Positions 37,615-47,961 of a stretch of 64,000 nucleotides of DNA are shown in pieces. The position numbers were made by a program, and so were the translations under genes. The first letter of the stretch is position 1; the number at the start of each line of letters is the position of its first letter. The DNA is from Porphyra umbilicalis (taxonomy: Eukaryota; Rhodophyta; Bangiophyceae; Bangiales; Bangiaceae), in contig KV918829.1 of assembly GCA_002049455.2 (NCBI GenBank), positions 124,001-188,000 of the forward strand, given 5' to 3'. The notes under the pieces were generated by a model. That model was not told the origin of the DNA, searched no databases, and was given only the letters and a program-made list of their open reading frames with translations.

Positions 37615-39319
37615 GATGAGGGGCGGTGCCGCCCTGGGGCACACTGGTGGCACCCACCAAACAGCCGGCGGTACGGATAGAGCGGCTACCACCAGCCCGT
37701 ATGCAGAAGGATTTCTTTGACGACAGCAAAGAGAACGTCGCAGCCGACCCGATCGAGCCGCCGTGGACGTCAACACCACGGTGCGGGCGGTCGGTTGGGG
37801 TGGGGCGGAGCGGGACGCGGCGCGGTGGCGCGGAGCGAGGGGGGGCGATGGCGGCGCTCCGTGCGGGTGCTGCGGTCGCCCAGCACCCCTCTGCGTCAAA
37901 GGACTTGATTCAGGACGCGGAGTGTCAGCTGCAACCGTCAGATGTGGGATTGTAATCGATTGATACCAAAGTATCTCTGAAAATACTGTACTGGTCATTG
38001 GTGCCTTCACTTTTAATGGGTTTCGGCTTTTATCATTGATCAGGATTCCTGACTATCTTTTGGATCAGCCCTGACCGTGACTGGCTTCCTGTGTTGCTGA
38101 CAGTGCATCTAATTCAGGATTTTGACCCAAGTTGATTGTCCCCTGGCCTTTAGGACAGGGTACTATCCAACATGCGCATAGGGGCCCCCATTCTAATTTT
38201 TTTCCGAGCTAGTGCACGTTGCGGGAGTACTTGCGAAAAAGCGGGGTGCACGCGGAGAGACCTCGTACGGCTCGGGCGGACGTCGCCGTACGTTGAGTCC
38301 GACATGGCTAGAAGCGTCAACTTGCACACTATCCGTACATGTATTTTTGCACGATGGCCGTACGTTGGGCGTTTGTGAGGTCCAACCATGTAGAAAGAGG
38401 GTTTTTTTCTCGTTCAGATGGCTTGAAACGGGGGGTCTGTGCTTCAGACGAGCTGGAAACGAGGATGCGTGCTGCATATGACCGCGTCGGGTGAGGAATT
38501 GAAGACGTAATTGGTGAAACATGCCCCTGAGATGCTCTGGACGGTGTTTTTGTTCTTCAAATTTTTGAACGCGCAGGAGAGGGCCAAGATCGGGGACGGC
38601 CGAGAGTCGTGGAATGTGGTGTGACCGTGGCGCGCAGTGACTGAAGCGGGCAGTCGCGAGTGGCGTGACGCAGCTGCCCGCGTGGTTCTGTGCGCGGACC
38701 TGTGACGAGGAGAGGGCGGCGTCGTGCGTGTGGCCCGTGCGAGGGGGTGGTGGTGTCGCGGTGGCGGATCCGGCCGTGCGGGATGTCGCACAACTGACCG
38801 CGCGGTACGTCGTGGGGGGAGGAGAACGGACAGGGGGGTACGTTCGGGGGGCTGTGGAGGGGTTGAGGGGCCGTGGGGCTGGAGGGGGGGAGGGGTGAAG
38901 ACGCCGCTGGCTAGCCGGTGGCAGCCCCTACGGCGGCGGCGGCGGACCCTGCGCCCGCGCCCCCTGCTGCGATAGGCTTGCTACTGGCAACAAGCCTAGC
39001 CATCATGGACGAGGGGGCGGGAGTGGCGTGGCGTTTGCCCCAGGGGGCGGGTGGACTGCGCGGTAGCGGCGGCGGAGGCGGACGTGGGTGTGAGGCCGGT
39101 GGGCTGGGGGGGGTGAGGCTGTCGGCGAGCCGTGCGTGGCTTGGGACTGTCGCAAGCACGGCGTCGCCTGGGTGGGGGGCCGGCGCGCTCCGGGGCGGAC
39201 GGCTCTGGCGCGCGCGCCTGCCCGTGGACGCCCGCAATGACATAAAAATAAAAACCAATGCAGTGCATGAAAACTCTAACCACGTGCCAAGTGAACCGCG
39301 ACGCGGCATGCTTCAAGTC
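37615..39319. other. Intergenic region, no supported gene
   Basis: This includes the promoter side of COPB2. From about 37900 to 38650 the GC content is lower, resembling relic insertion sequence; 38141-38161 repeats 6241-6261 exactly. No frame shows a recognisable protein. Confidence 0.4.
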
Positions 39320-39559
39320 TATGGCGCGTCGCCAAAGAATGATCGGATCCGAGCAAGTTCCACAGCAAGTTGCAGCATGCTGTGACCGTGCTGTGACTGT
39401 GCTTTGAAATAAAATTGCATGCTGAGGGCTCCTGGATGGCTCTGTGGGAGGCAAGGACGATCACAGCAATTTTAAATTCTGTGCTGTGAGCTGCTGTGAA
39501 CTGCTGTGACTTGCTGTGAGCGTTTCTCAGATCCGATCATTCTTTGGCGACGCGCCATA
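39320..39559. mobile_element. 240-bp MITE-like element with perfect 30-bp inverted repeats
   Basis: Bases 39320-39349 and 39530-39559 are exact reverse complements (30 bp, starting TATGGCGCGTCGCCAAAGAA). The interior is AT-richer and packed with GCTGTGA-like heptamers on both strands (near 39366-39395 and 39470-39520). No coding capacity. It sits about 340 bases upstream of the FZL-like start codon, so it could influence that promoter. Confidence 0.7.
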
Positions 39560-39897
39560 AATAATGCTCCAGAACTTACTCGTATAGATTGTCTTCGATC
39601 ACAGCACAACTCCAGGCCAGGGTGTTTTCGCGTACGCGCTTTCAGTGGTTTCACAGAGACTGTGACGTCTCCTGGGACTGGATCAGCTCCACGGATCGCC
39701 AAGGTGGCACCACTCGCCTTGCCCCACCGCGCACCGACGCCCGACCCCCCCGGTCGGCCGCCGCGCCGTGGACGGTGGCGACGCGGACGGGGCGGCGTCG
39801 ACGCGGGCGCCATTGCCAGCGACGCGAGCGGGCGCCTCGACGCCCTCTGTCGGCGGCACGTCGACCGCCGGCCGCGCCCGCCCCCCGGCGTGCCGCG

Positions 39898-40607
39898 ATG
39901 CTCGCGCGCGCCGCCCGCGGCGGCTTCCGCCTCTGCGCCGCGCCGCGGCCGCCGGCCGCCGCGGGCCGACCGGCGGTCGCGGCAGCGTCCGCCGCAGCGG
40001 CGCGCCCCCCCCCCGCCCTCCGCGCCCTCTCCGCCGCCCTCCCCCCGTCGGCGGGCACGGCGGACGCGCGCAAGGCCACCCCCCCCGCCACCGCCAACGG
40101 CGCCGTCGCCGCCGCCGCCGCCGCCGACGCGGCGCGGGCGGGGGGCCGCGGTCCCGCCGCCGCCCCTGCGGCTGCCCCCCCCAAAGGTAACCCCCCCCCC
40201 CCCCCCCGCTCCCCATCCCCGACGCCCGCCGCGCGGTCGTCTCCCTCGACGGCGCCGACGCGGCGCTCGTCGCGTCGGCCGCCGACGCGCTCTCCCGCGT
40301 CGCCACCGCCGTCGACGGGCTGACGGCGGGCGGCGGGGGCGTGGCGCCGACGCTCCCCGCCGCCGGCGGCGGCCCCGGGGCGGCGGCGGACTTGGCGCTC
40401 CTCCGCGCCGAAGTCGCGCGGCTCACCAACGGGGTGTTCCTCCTCGTGACCGTTGGGGAGTGGAACGCGGGCAAGTCGGCGCTGCTCAACGTGCTCCTGG
40501 GGGGGCCCCTGCTCGCGTCGGGGCCGACGCCGACGACCGCAGAGGTGACGGTCGTGCAACACGCGGGGGGGGGGGGGGGGGCACCGGCGGCGCCGTCAAT
40601 GGCAGCA

Positions 40608-40641
<34 letters not shown>

Positions 40642-42363
40642 GTCTGGCGCGGCGGCGGGGACCTCCCCCCCCACCCCCCCCACCACCCCCGTCACGGCCG
40701 GCACGGACCACACGGGGGAGGCGGTCAAGCTCGCCCTCCACGCGCCCTGGCTCTCCCACGTCCAACTCGTCGACACGCCCGGCACCAACGCGCTCGACCG
40801 GGAGCACGAGGCGCGCACGCGGGCGTTTGTGCCCCTCGCCGACCTTGTCCTCTTTGTCACGTCGGCGGAGCGCCCCTTTTCCGAATCCGAACGCGCCTTC
40901 CTCGCGTCGATCCGCGACTGGGGCAAATCCGTCGTCGTCGTCCTCAACAAGGTCGACCTCCTCGACGGCGCCGAGCCGGGCAGCCTCCCCACCGTGCTCG
41001 CGTACGTGGCGGACCGGTCGCGGGCGCTGCTCGGCACGGCGCCGCGGGTGTTTCCCCTCTCCGCGCGCACCGCCCTCGACGCCAAGGCCGCCGCGGCGGC
41101 GGGCGACGGCGACCGCGCGGCGGCGCTGTGGGCGTCGTCCCGCTTTGGGGACTTTGAGGCGTTTGTCACCCAGTCACTCGACAGCCGCGAGCGGCTGGCG
41201 TTGAAGCTCGACGCGTCGGTCGGGGTTGGGGAGGCCCTCCACCGCCGCTACACGGCCGCCGTCGGCGGCGCGACGGCGGTGGCAGCCGCCGACGCGGCGG
41301 CGGTGGCGGCCGTCGACGGCGCCTTGGCGGCCCACGCGGCCGACGTGGAGCGGTCGCTCGCCGCCCACCTCGACCGCGTCGACAATGTGCTGTTGCGGAT
41401 GCTCGAGCGCTCCGACGCGTGGTTTTCAAGCCACGTCGCCCTCGCCAATGTGCGGCAGCTGGCGGCGGGGGCGGTCTCCGCCGCCTATGGGCGGGAGGTG
41501 GTTGCGTCGACGGCCGCGGATGTGGGGGCGGCGACGACGGCGTTTGGGGAGTGGCTCGCGGGCCGCGAGGCGGCCGCCTGGGCCGACGTGCGTCGAGTCT
41601 TTGCGCGCCGCGCGGCCGAGGGGGGGGGTGGGGGGGGGACGGGGGACCCGACCGCCGCCGCCGCTGCCGCCGCCGCCCTCGCCGCCGTCGACGCGTCGTG
41701 GGCGGGCGGCGGCGGCGGCGGCGGCGGCGGCGCCCGTGACGACGACGTTGGCGGCCATGGCGGCGGGTCCCCCCCCCCCCCCCCCCCCGACCGGCGGCGC
41801 GCGTCGCTCGCGGCGCTCACCGACGCGGCCTCCCCCTTTGCCGTCGACTATGCGGCGGCAACGGCGCCCGGCCGCGTCGGTGACGCCGTCTCGGCGGCCG
41901 TTGCCGCCACGGCCACCGTGGAGCTCGGCGCCGTCGGCGTCCTCGGCGTCCTCGCCTCGGCCTCGGCCGTCGACGTGACGGGGGTGGCGGGCGTCGCCGC
42001 CGCCGCCGGCGCGGGGCTCCTCCTCCTCCCCCACCGCCGGCGGGCGTTGCGGCGCGAGTCGCGGGCGCGCGTCGACGCGACGCGGCAGCGCCTCGGCGAC
42101 GCGACGCGGGCGCGCGTCGCGGCGGCGGTGGGCGGCCACGCGGCGGGCGTGCGGCGGGCGGTCGCGCCCTTTGCGGCGGATACGGCGGGGAGGGGGGCGG
42201 CGCTCGCGCGCCACGGGGCGGCGCTTGCCGACGCGGGGGCGGCGCTGGGGGGGGTCCGCGCCCGCATCGGGCGGGGGGCGGGGGGGGGGGGGGGCGCCCG
42301 GTGGGGGGGGGGGGGGGGGAGAAACCGTCGGTCGGCGCCGGCACGCGCGCGGAGCGGGTGTGA
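39898..42363 (+). CDS. Dynamin-like GTPase, FZL/mitofusin type, plastid-targeted
   Basis: ATG 39898 starts MLARAARGGFRLCAAPRPPA, an Arg/Ala-rich acid-free leader. The GTPase domain shows G1 GEWNAGKSALLN (near 40450), G2 TPTTAEVTVV, G3 LVDTPGTN (near 40770) and G4 LNKVDLLD (near 40950). Coiled or helical regions follow, then a hydrophobic Ala/Val/Leu pair of segments near 41880-42040 and an Arg-rich tail. This matches the FZO-like chloroplast protein that shapes thylakoid membranes, and bacterial dynamin-like proteins. Frames change at a 17-C run (40191-40207), a 17-G run (40565-40581) and probably at G runs near 42280-42318. Beyond these, one frame gives KPSVGAGTRAERV and a TGA at 42361-42363, so the end is provisional. 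Confidence 0.72.
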
Positions 42364-42651
42364 GGGTGGGGGGGGGGGGGGGGGGCGACGCGCCGCCGGC
42401 AGTGGCGTTTGGGGGCCCGCGGCGGTCGGGTGCCCGGTTTTGGGGGGGAGGCGCGGAGCCAGCTAGTGCACAACTGTTTTTTGGGGGGCGCGGCGGCGGT
42501 CGGGATGGCCGCACCGCCCGCGCCCGGGCGGTAAGAGCGTCGAGCCGGGCGGCCGCCGCGAGTCATTGTACCCGCCACGCCGGCGGGCGCGCGCACGGCG
42601 GACGGCCGGCCGCGTGCACCCCGCGCACCCCCGCACCGGCCGCCCTCCGCG
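42364..42651. other. Short convergent intergenic region
   Basis: The FZL-like and phycobilin-lyase-like genes end here facing each other. G-runs make all frames long, but no signature is present. Confidence 0.35.
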
Positions 42652-43557
42652 TCACGCCGGCACGCCCTCCAACGCACGCAGCGCCAGCTGCGCGCGCGCC
42701 GCCACCGCATCCGCGGCCCCCCCCGTGCGCGCCCCGCCCGCCAGCTCCCGCAGCAGCCCCACCGCCGCGTCGCGCTCGCGGGCAGCCTCCACCCCCCCCC
42801 CCCCCCCCCCCCCCCACCCCCCGCACCCCAAACTCCTCCATCGCCGCCACCGCCGCGTAGCGCACCGACCAGTCGCCCTGCTCCTCCGCGGCCACCCCCC
42901 GCAGGAGCGCCCACACCCCCCCCACGTCGTCGCCCACGTCCAGGCGCGCGAGCGCCGCCGCCGCCGCGCGGCGCACATTTGGGATTGGCCCCCCCGTGGC
43001 GGCGGCGCCGACGACCCCCGCCACCCCCCCGTCGCGCAGCGCCCCGAGCGCCCGCAACGCATACGCATTGACCGAGTAGTTGAAGGCGGCGACGCCCTGC
43101 AGCAGCAGCGGCGTCGCCGCCGCCCGCGTCGCGGGGCGGGAGAGCGCGTCAACGGCAATGGCGGCGGCGATGGGGTTGTTGTAGCCGAGGATGTCGACGA
43201 GGACGGGGAGGGCGGCGGGGGAGTGGGAGTCGGCAATGAGCTTCGCGCACTCGATGAGGGCGGTGGGGGAGTCGGGGCCCGCCCGGACGGTTGTGATGGC
43301 GGCGGCGAGGGGGGGGGGGAAGGCGGCCATGTCGAGCTCGTAGACGAGGCCGCCATTGACGCCAGAGGCGGTGGGGGTCGTCCGCACGGGGGGGGGGGGG
43401 GGGGCGACGGGTGGAAAACGCGGGGGCGGGGGTGGGGGCGGGAGGTGGGGGGCGCCGCCCAGGCGGTGGCCGCCCGTGAGAGGGGCGGCAGGGGCGGGAG
43501 GAAGGCGGCGGTGGGCGTGGCCGAGCGGCCGCTGGCCGCAACTGTTGGGGTCACCAT
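42652..43557 (-). CDS. HEAT-repeat phycobilin lyase (CpcE/CpcF family), plastid-targeted
   Basis: ATG 43557 starts MVTPTVAASGRSATPTAAFL, a Ser/Thr/Ala/Pro-rich transit-like leader. After a 17-G run (43388-43404) the protein continues in another frame: [91 protein letters not shown] and GDWSVRYAAVAAMEEFG. These are PBS-lyase HEAT-like repeats arranged as in CpcE/CpcF, PecE/F and CpeY/Z enzymes, which attach bilins to phycobiliproteins. After a 24-C run (42792-42815) a third frame gives the likely C-terminus RERDAAVGLLRELAGG and ALEGVPA, then TGA. About 300 residues in all, consistent with a lyase plus leader. A bilin-free HEAT protein (NblB-like) is the alternative. It supports a red-algal host. 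Confidence 0.7.
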   Translation of the reverse strand: MVTPTVAASGRSATPTAAFLPPLPPLSRAATAWAAPPTSRPHPRPRVFHPSPPPPPPCGRPPPPLASMAASSTSSTWPPSPPPSPPPSQPSGRAPTPPPPSSSARSSLPTPTPPPPSPSSSTSSATTTPSPPPLPLTRSPAPRRGRRRRRCCCRASPPSTTRSMRMRCGRSGRCATGGWRGSSAPPPRGGQSQMCAARRRRRSRAWTWATTWGGCGRSCGGWPRRSRATGRCATRRWRRWRSLGCGGWGGGGGGGVEAARERDAAVGLLRELAGGARTGGAADAVAARAQLALRALEGVPA

Positions 43558-45282
43558 GACAAAATCCGGGCGGACAGAAAAGAGCAAGGTGGGTGGCGGC
43601 TGCCGACGGAACCGAAAGCGCAATAGTGGTGCCGACGACGACGCTCGTGCCGTCGTAGCGGGGTTGGAGGAAGAGCAACCCAGGGCAGGTCGCAAGAGCG
43701 CATGGCGAGGTGCACGGACCTGCCGTGATGGTGTTCCTGCCGTGATCTCCAAGTAAGAAAAGTAGACCTCCCACCGGAACAACGCGGCCACTCTCCCCAT
43801 CAGTCACCAGCGCCGCCGAGTCGTACAGCATGACGCGCCTGCGCGCTGCACGTCCTCCGCTATTCCCCCTTCGCAGTTCACATGACAGAGGAACATCGCA
43901 TGGCAGAAAAATCACTGCACCGGAAGAACCAGGACCTGGTTTTTTTGTCATTTGTGGGCGTGCTCCTGGGCGGCAGCGCCGAGGGGCCATCGCATCTCAG
44001 CTGGCCACAGTCACTCCCCCACCAGTCCGATACAGAACCGAGGCATTGTACGCGCGTTGGGTCTGCGTCAAATGGGTTGCAGGAGGCCGGAACGTTCTCT
44101 GGGCAACGGATGAGGCCGACGCCGCTGCTTCTCTACAATGTCGACCTGCTGTGAAGCAGCACTACCGACATTGAGCAGCACGTGTCTCGTCGTCTGCCAT
44201 CGAGTTAGTCCCGTCCCACTCATGCCTGGGAGCCGCCGCGCCACACGCGCGCCCACTCTCTTACAAGAACGGCAGGGGCAGACGAGCTGACCGCAGATAC
44301 TGGCCGCAGCCACTGGGGGTATGAGCACAAGACTCAGGTGAGTGGCAGCACATTCGTACCAGTTAGTTTTGGAACTACCGTCCAAGCGTGAACGTTGCCC
44401 ATACGGCCGTATCACCGCTCGTCGGTCCAACGCACACAGCGCTGAAAGTCAAGGCGGCTGAACGTAGGAGCCCTGAAGGATAACGGTTTAACATACACGG
44501 CATGCCGGATGTTCACTGTGCTTCAGCCATGGAGGAGCCGTCGCTCACACCGCACACGCTCAAGCACTGTGGCTATGAGGGATACACAATCAACAAGAGC
44601 GAATGCAACCAGCATGACACCAGAACAGTGACGGAGCAGATATGAGACAGCACGTCCACCGACGCTAGCACGCCATGATAACCAGTGCAGCGCGAGCGTC
44701 AATGGAGGAGTGATTGCAATGATAACCAGTGCAGCGCGAATGTCATCACGACGTGATTACAGAGAAAAAAAAAGGACAACGCTCTTTAATAGTGTTCTGC
44801 CCCGCAATGGCGCATCGCCACACAAGATGCATGAAACAAACAATAGGCAAACGACCAAACGACCCCGCGGGTGCCGTGGCCTCCCCTAAAATCCTCCACC
44901 GGAACGAGATCAGCAGCTCATCGTCAATCGACAAGCCACCGACCGCACAACAGTCGGCAGCAAGGCCGACAACGTCGCGCGATACCCATCGTCCCGTTCC
45001 AGGGCAACGATCGAGACGACACGCCCGGCGCTCACCCCCAGTAGGCGGCATGCCTACATGGGGAATGCACCGGGCGGGTGGACCCCGGGTTGCCCAACAG
45101 GGTTCCCCCGACCTGACCGCCACCAGGCCTCTGCGACGCGCACGGGACGCACCGGTGAGCGGGGCGATCCAAAGACGGCTGCAGCGTGCAGCGACCCTTG
45201 ATTGCAGATGCTCGTTGATCCGGCCGGTCCGTGCACTTGGCGCGAGTGGCAGGTGACGGCGCTTACGGGTAGGGGGGGGCGC
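43558..45282. other. Intergenic region, no supported gene
   Basis: This is moderately GC-rich sequence between the lyase start and the eL41 gene, with one short direct repeat (44675-44745). Frames on both strands lack signatures. Confidence 0.4.
44675..44745. repeat. Direct repeat, 44-base period
   Basis: ATGATAACCAGTGCAGCGCGA occurs at 44675 and 44719, followed by (G/A)(C/T)GTCA in both copies. The two copies are separated by GGAGGAGTGATTGCA-type sequence. Confidence 0.55.
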
Positions 45283-45360
45283 TTACTTCGAGCGCGCCCG
45301 CATGCGCCTGCGCTTCCGCTTCAGACGGCGCATGCGCTTTTTCTTCCACTTCCCGCGCAT
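45283..45360 (-). CDS. RPL41: Ribosomal protein eL41 (25 residues)
   Basis: The 26-codon frame from ATG 45360 to TAA 45283-45285 reads MRGKWKKKRMRRLKRKRR and then RMRARSK. This is the almost invariant eukaryotic eL41, the smallest ribosomal protein, which bridges the two subunits. A pyrimidine-rich splice acceptor (GCTTCACAG) abuts the ATG directly, so the gene probably has an intron ending at the start codon, with a 5' untranslated exon upstream (to the right). The match across all 25 residues makes this secure despite its size. Confidence 0.95.
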   Translation of the reverse strand: MRGKWKKKRMRRLKRKRRRMRARSK

Positions 45361-46361
45361 CTGTGAAGCGAGGCACACAATCGAGAAAAAAAGAAAATGA
45401 AGGAACTTGAGGAGGGCATCATCGTCAGGATCGGCTGCAAAGCAAGGCATCCACACACCACGTCGTGACTCGCACACCTGCTGAGCAGGAACATCAAGAG
45501 ACAAGATGCCATCTCACCACAATACCGGCCTGCAGACTCACTCCACGAAACACACGGTCGCCCACAAGCGCGACCACGCGCTACACATGCCGCCACAAAC
45601 ACACACTACCCAGCTGCAACACTAGTATCCAACCTCATCGTGCAAAGGCAGCGGAAACATACCTTGAGCCCGTAGGTTTGGAAAACCGACGGATGGATGT
45701 GCGGGAGGACGGTGGTGGTGGCGGATGGGCACGGCTGTTAACGCCGACCGTCGCCGACGCCTTATTGCTGGCATTCCTGCTGGACGATCGGTTGCGCCCC
45801 AGTTCGGGCCCGACCGACACCGCTCGGGCCCAAAAGCCTCAAATCGATCCTTTTGAGGCCGACAGTCTGTCCTGCAATGGATGCCAGTCGATCCAACCGA
45901 ACTGGCACGCGTGCCCGACAATTATCATTACTTGTTCCAAGAAACACGTTTTACTAGGAGCACAGCTGACAAGCGCATAAATCTCGTAGGCCATAGCAGG
46001 TGCCACCATGTCGCGGCTCTGAGCGGGTCCTACCAGCACATCAACACAGCTCCAACCAGCTGGTAGCGTACAAAGACGTCCTCCGGCTCGCCGCGGGGCC
46101 CACAGGTGCATAGCCGTTCATCTTAATCGTCCCTCCAGCGTGTAGATCTCGGCCAGCCGTGCACGCGCCTCGCTCGAGAGCGATATGGTCACCCTACGCA
46201 GACAACCCGCTTGCCCTGCGACCTGTGCGGCTGACAAGGCCTGTGACGCGGTACGCCGCCCGCGACTGCCGGCCCACCCTCACGTCCGCCGCTCGCTGCC
46301 ACGCACGGCCAGCAGTCAAGGCACACACATAAAAACCCGTCTGGTCCCCCCCCCGCCCCTC
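45361..46361. other. 5' region of eL41 and intergenic sequence
   Basis: This should hold the eL41 intron, 5' exon and promoter, and the 3' end of the YIPF-like gene. No other protein or RNA gene is recognised. Confidence 0.35.
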
Positions 46362-47351
46362 TCACCGCCGCCAATAAAAGAGCCACACAAGCAGCAGCCC
46401 GAGCCCCCCGTGCACGAGCCCCGCGGCCACGCGCACGCTCCACCGCGCCCCCCCGCCCATCGCCTCCCCCCGCCACAAGTTGAACATGACAAACCAGGTG
46501 CTCAGCGCAAACGCGCCGCCCATCGCGCCGAGCTGCACCGCCCGCACGGGGACGGTGCACACCCAGGCGGCCACGACCACGGGCGTCATGCTGTACCCGT
46601 ACACGCACACGCCGACGGTTAAGCTCGGGCGGCCCTCCTCGTCCAGGTCGCCGCCGAGGCCGCCGGCGGCGTCGCGGGCGGGCCCGCCCAGCGGCGCGCC
46701 CCCCGAACCGGCCGACGGCACCAAACACCGCACCGCGTGCCACACGAGCGGCGCAAAAAACACGTACGGGTAGACGAGGCCCGCCGCCGATGCCAACACC
46801 CGCACGTCGACGCCGCCGTGGACGAGCCCCGTCACCTCCTGCTGCTTAAAGACGCCGCGGAGGAAGGCCGACGCGGAGCTCGCCATGGACAGCGACAGCA
46901 CGAGGGTGGTCGTCACCCACACCGCCCCGTACAGGTCGGGGAGGCCATTGCCGCCGGCCGCGTCGACTTCCCCCACCGCCCCCCACCCGAGGAGGGGCGT
47001 GACGGGCACGCACGCGCACGCGAGCCGCCGCGCCACGTCGCCGGTCGTCACGTCAAAGGCGGGGGCGTAGTAGCGCAGCTGCCACGGGCGGGGGGCGGAG
47101 CGGCGGCCGGCGGCGGGGGCCTCCCAGACGCCCGACGACGCGCCACCGTCTTCGCCTTCGTAGAGAGCAAACGGATTAGCGCCGGCGCCCCCGGGTGGCG
47201 CGCCGCCGCCATTGCCAGTCGGGCGCGGTAGGGAGCGCATCTCGGTGGCCGAGACCGCCGCGTAGGGCTCGTTGGAGAAGGGGTTGGCGGGGGGCGGGGC
47301 GGGGGGGAGTGTCGCCGACGGCGACAGGGGGGTGTCGTCTCCATTCATCAT
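46362..47351 (-). CDS. YIPF1/2-like Yip1-domain Golgi membrane protein
   Basis: ATG 47351 (MMNGDDTPLS) opens a 329-residue intronless frame. The cytosolic N-terminal ~120 residues are Pro/Gly-rich with two NPF tripeptides (ANPFSNEP and ANPFALYE), possible EH-domain ligands. The Yip1 domain then shows YYAPAFDVTTGDVARRL, LYGAVWVTTTLVLSLSM and about five membrane segments (the others around GLVYPYVFFAPLVW, YGYSMTPVVVAAWVC, FALSTWFVMFNLW and GLLLVWLFYW). The soluble loop with DLDEEGRPSL is extended by Gly-rich insert. Family members sit in the Golgi and interact with Rab GTPases and transport carriers. The DLYGAVWVTTTL block favours the YIPF1/2 branch. It is transcribed head-to-head with the aminotransferase at 47962. 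Confidence 0.85.
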   Translation of the reverse strand: MMNGDDTPLSPSATLPPAPPPANPFSNEPYAAVSATEMRSLPRPTGNGGGAPPGGAGANPFALYEGEDGGASSGVWEAPAAGRRSAPRPWQLRYYAPAFDVTTGDVARRLACACVPVTPLLGWGAVGEVDAAGGNGLPDLYGAVWVTTTLVLSLSMASSASAFLRGVFKQQEVTGLVHGGVDVRVLASAAGLVYPYVFFAPLVWHAVRCLVPSAGSGGAPLGGPARDAAGGLGGDLDEEGRPSLTVGVCVYGYSMTPVVVAAWVCTVPVRAVQLGAMGGAFALSTWFVMFNLWRGEAMGGGARWSVRVAAGLVHGGLGLLLVWLFYWRR

Positions 47352-47961
47352 AGTGACCAGAGGGGGCGGGATGGAGCAGGTGTTGAGCGCAAGAGAATAT
47401 TGGCAACTAGGCAAAGAGGTGGGACTGGGCAAGGCCAAAGAACCAGCAGAGCGTGGGAGGACGCGGCAGACACAAGCAGCAGAGGCTCACCACACAGGAG
47501 CTGCTGGTAGTGCTTGCCCCACGTACGGGCAAACAGTGGGCAGATGGGGGGGAGCGCCCAACGAAGGCCGCCGCCGATGCGGGGGTGGCCGAGCACGAGC
47601 GCAGAGCGGGACCACGACTCGGAGGCGGTGCGGACAAGTCGCTGACACCCGCCTGGCGGTCTCCGCTAGAAACCCTGAACTCAGCCTCAAACAGGGCCGA
47701 TGGATAGGTATTCACCCAATCTACTCGTCTGTATATTTACATTTCGATAACAAAATCGTGGGTGTGGGAAATGCATGTAATGGCGTGGCTTGCGTGATCG
47801 CGATCCGTGCCATCTCCGACGCGGCCGGCAGCTCGACGGTGCTGTCGACCGGTCAGTGGCCCATCCCCTTCCCCGTCATCCTCCTGTCGACGCCACCCAC
47901 GAGCGCCGTGACCCCCCTGTTACCGATCACCTGCGGCGCCCCTGTCCTCTACTTTTCCACT
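47352..47961. promoter_or_regulatory. Shared divergent promoter region
   Basis: 610 bases separate the start codons of the divergent YIPF-like and LL-diaminopimelate aminotransferase genes. No TATA box is convincing. The lower-GC stretch around 47720-47780 is the most likely core for one of the two units. Confidence 0.4.
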
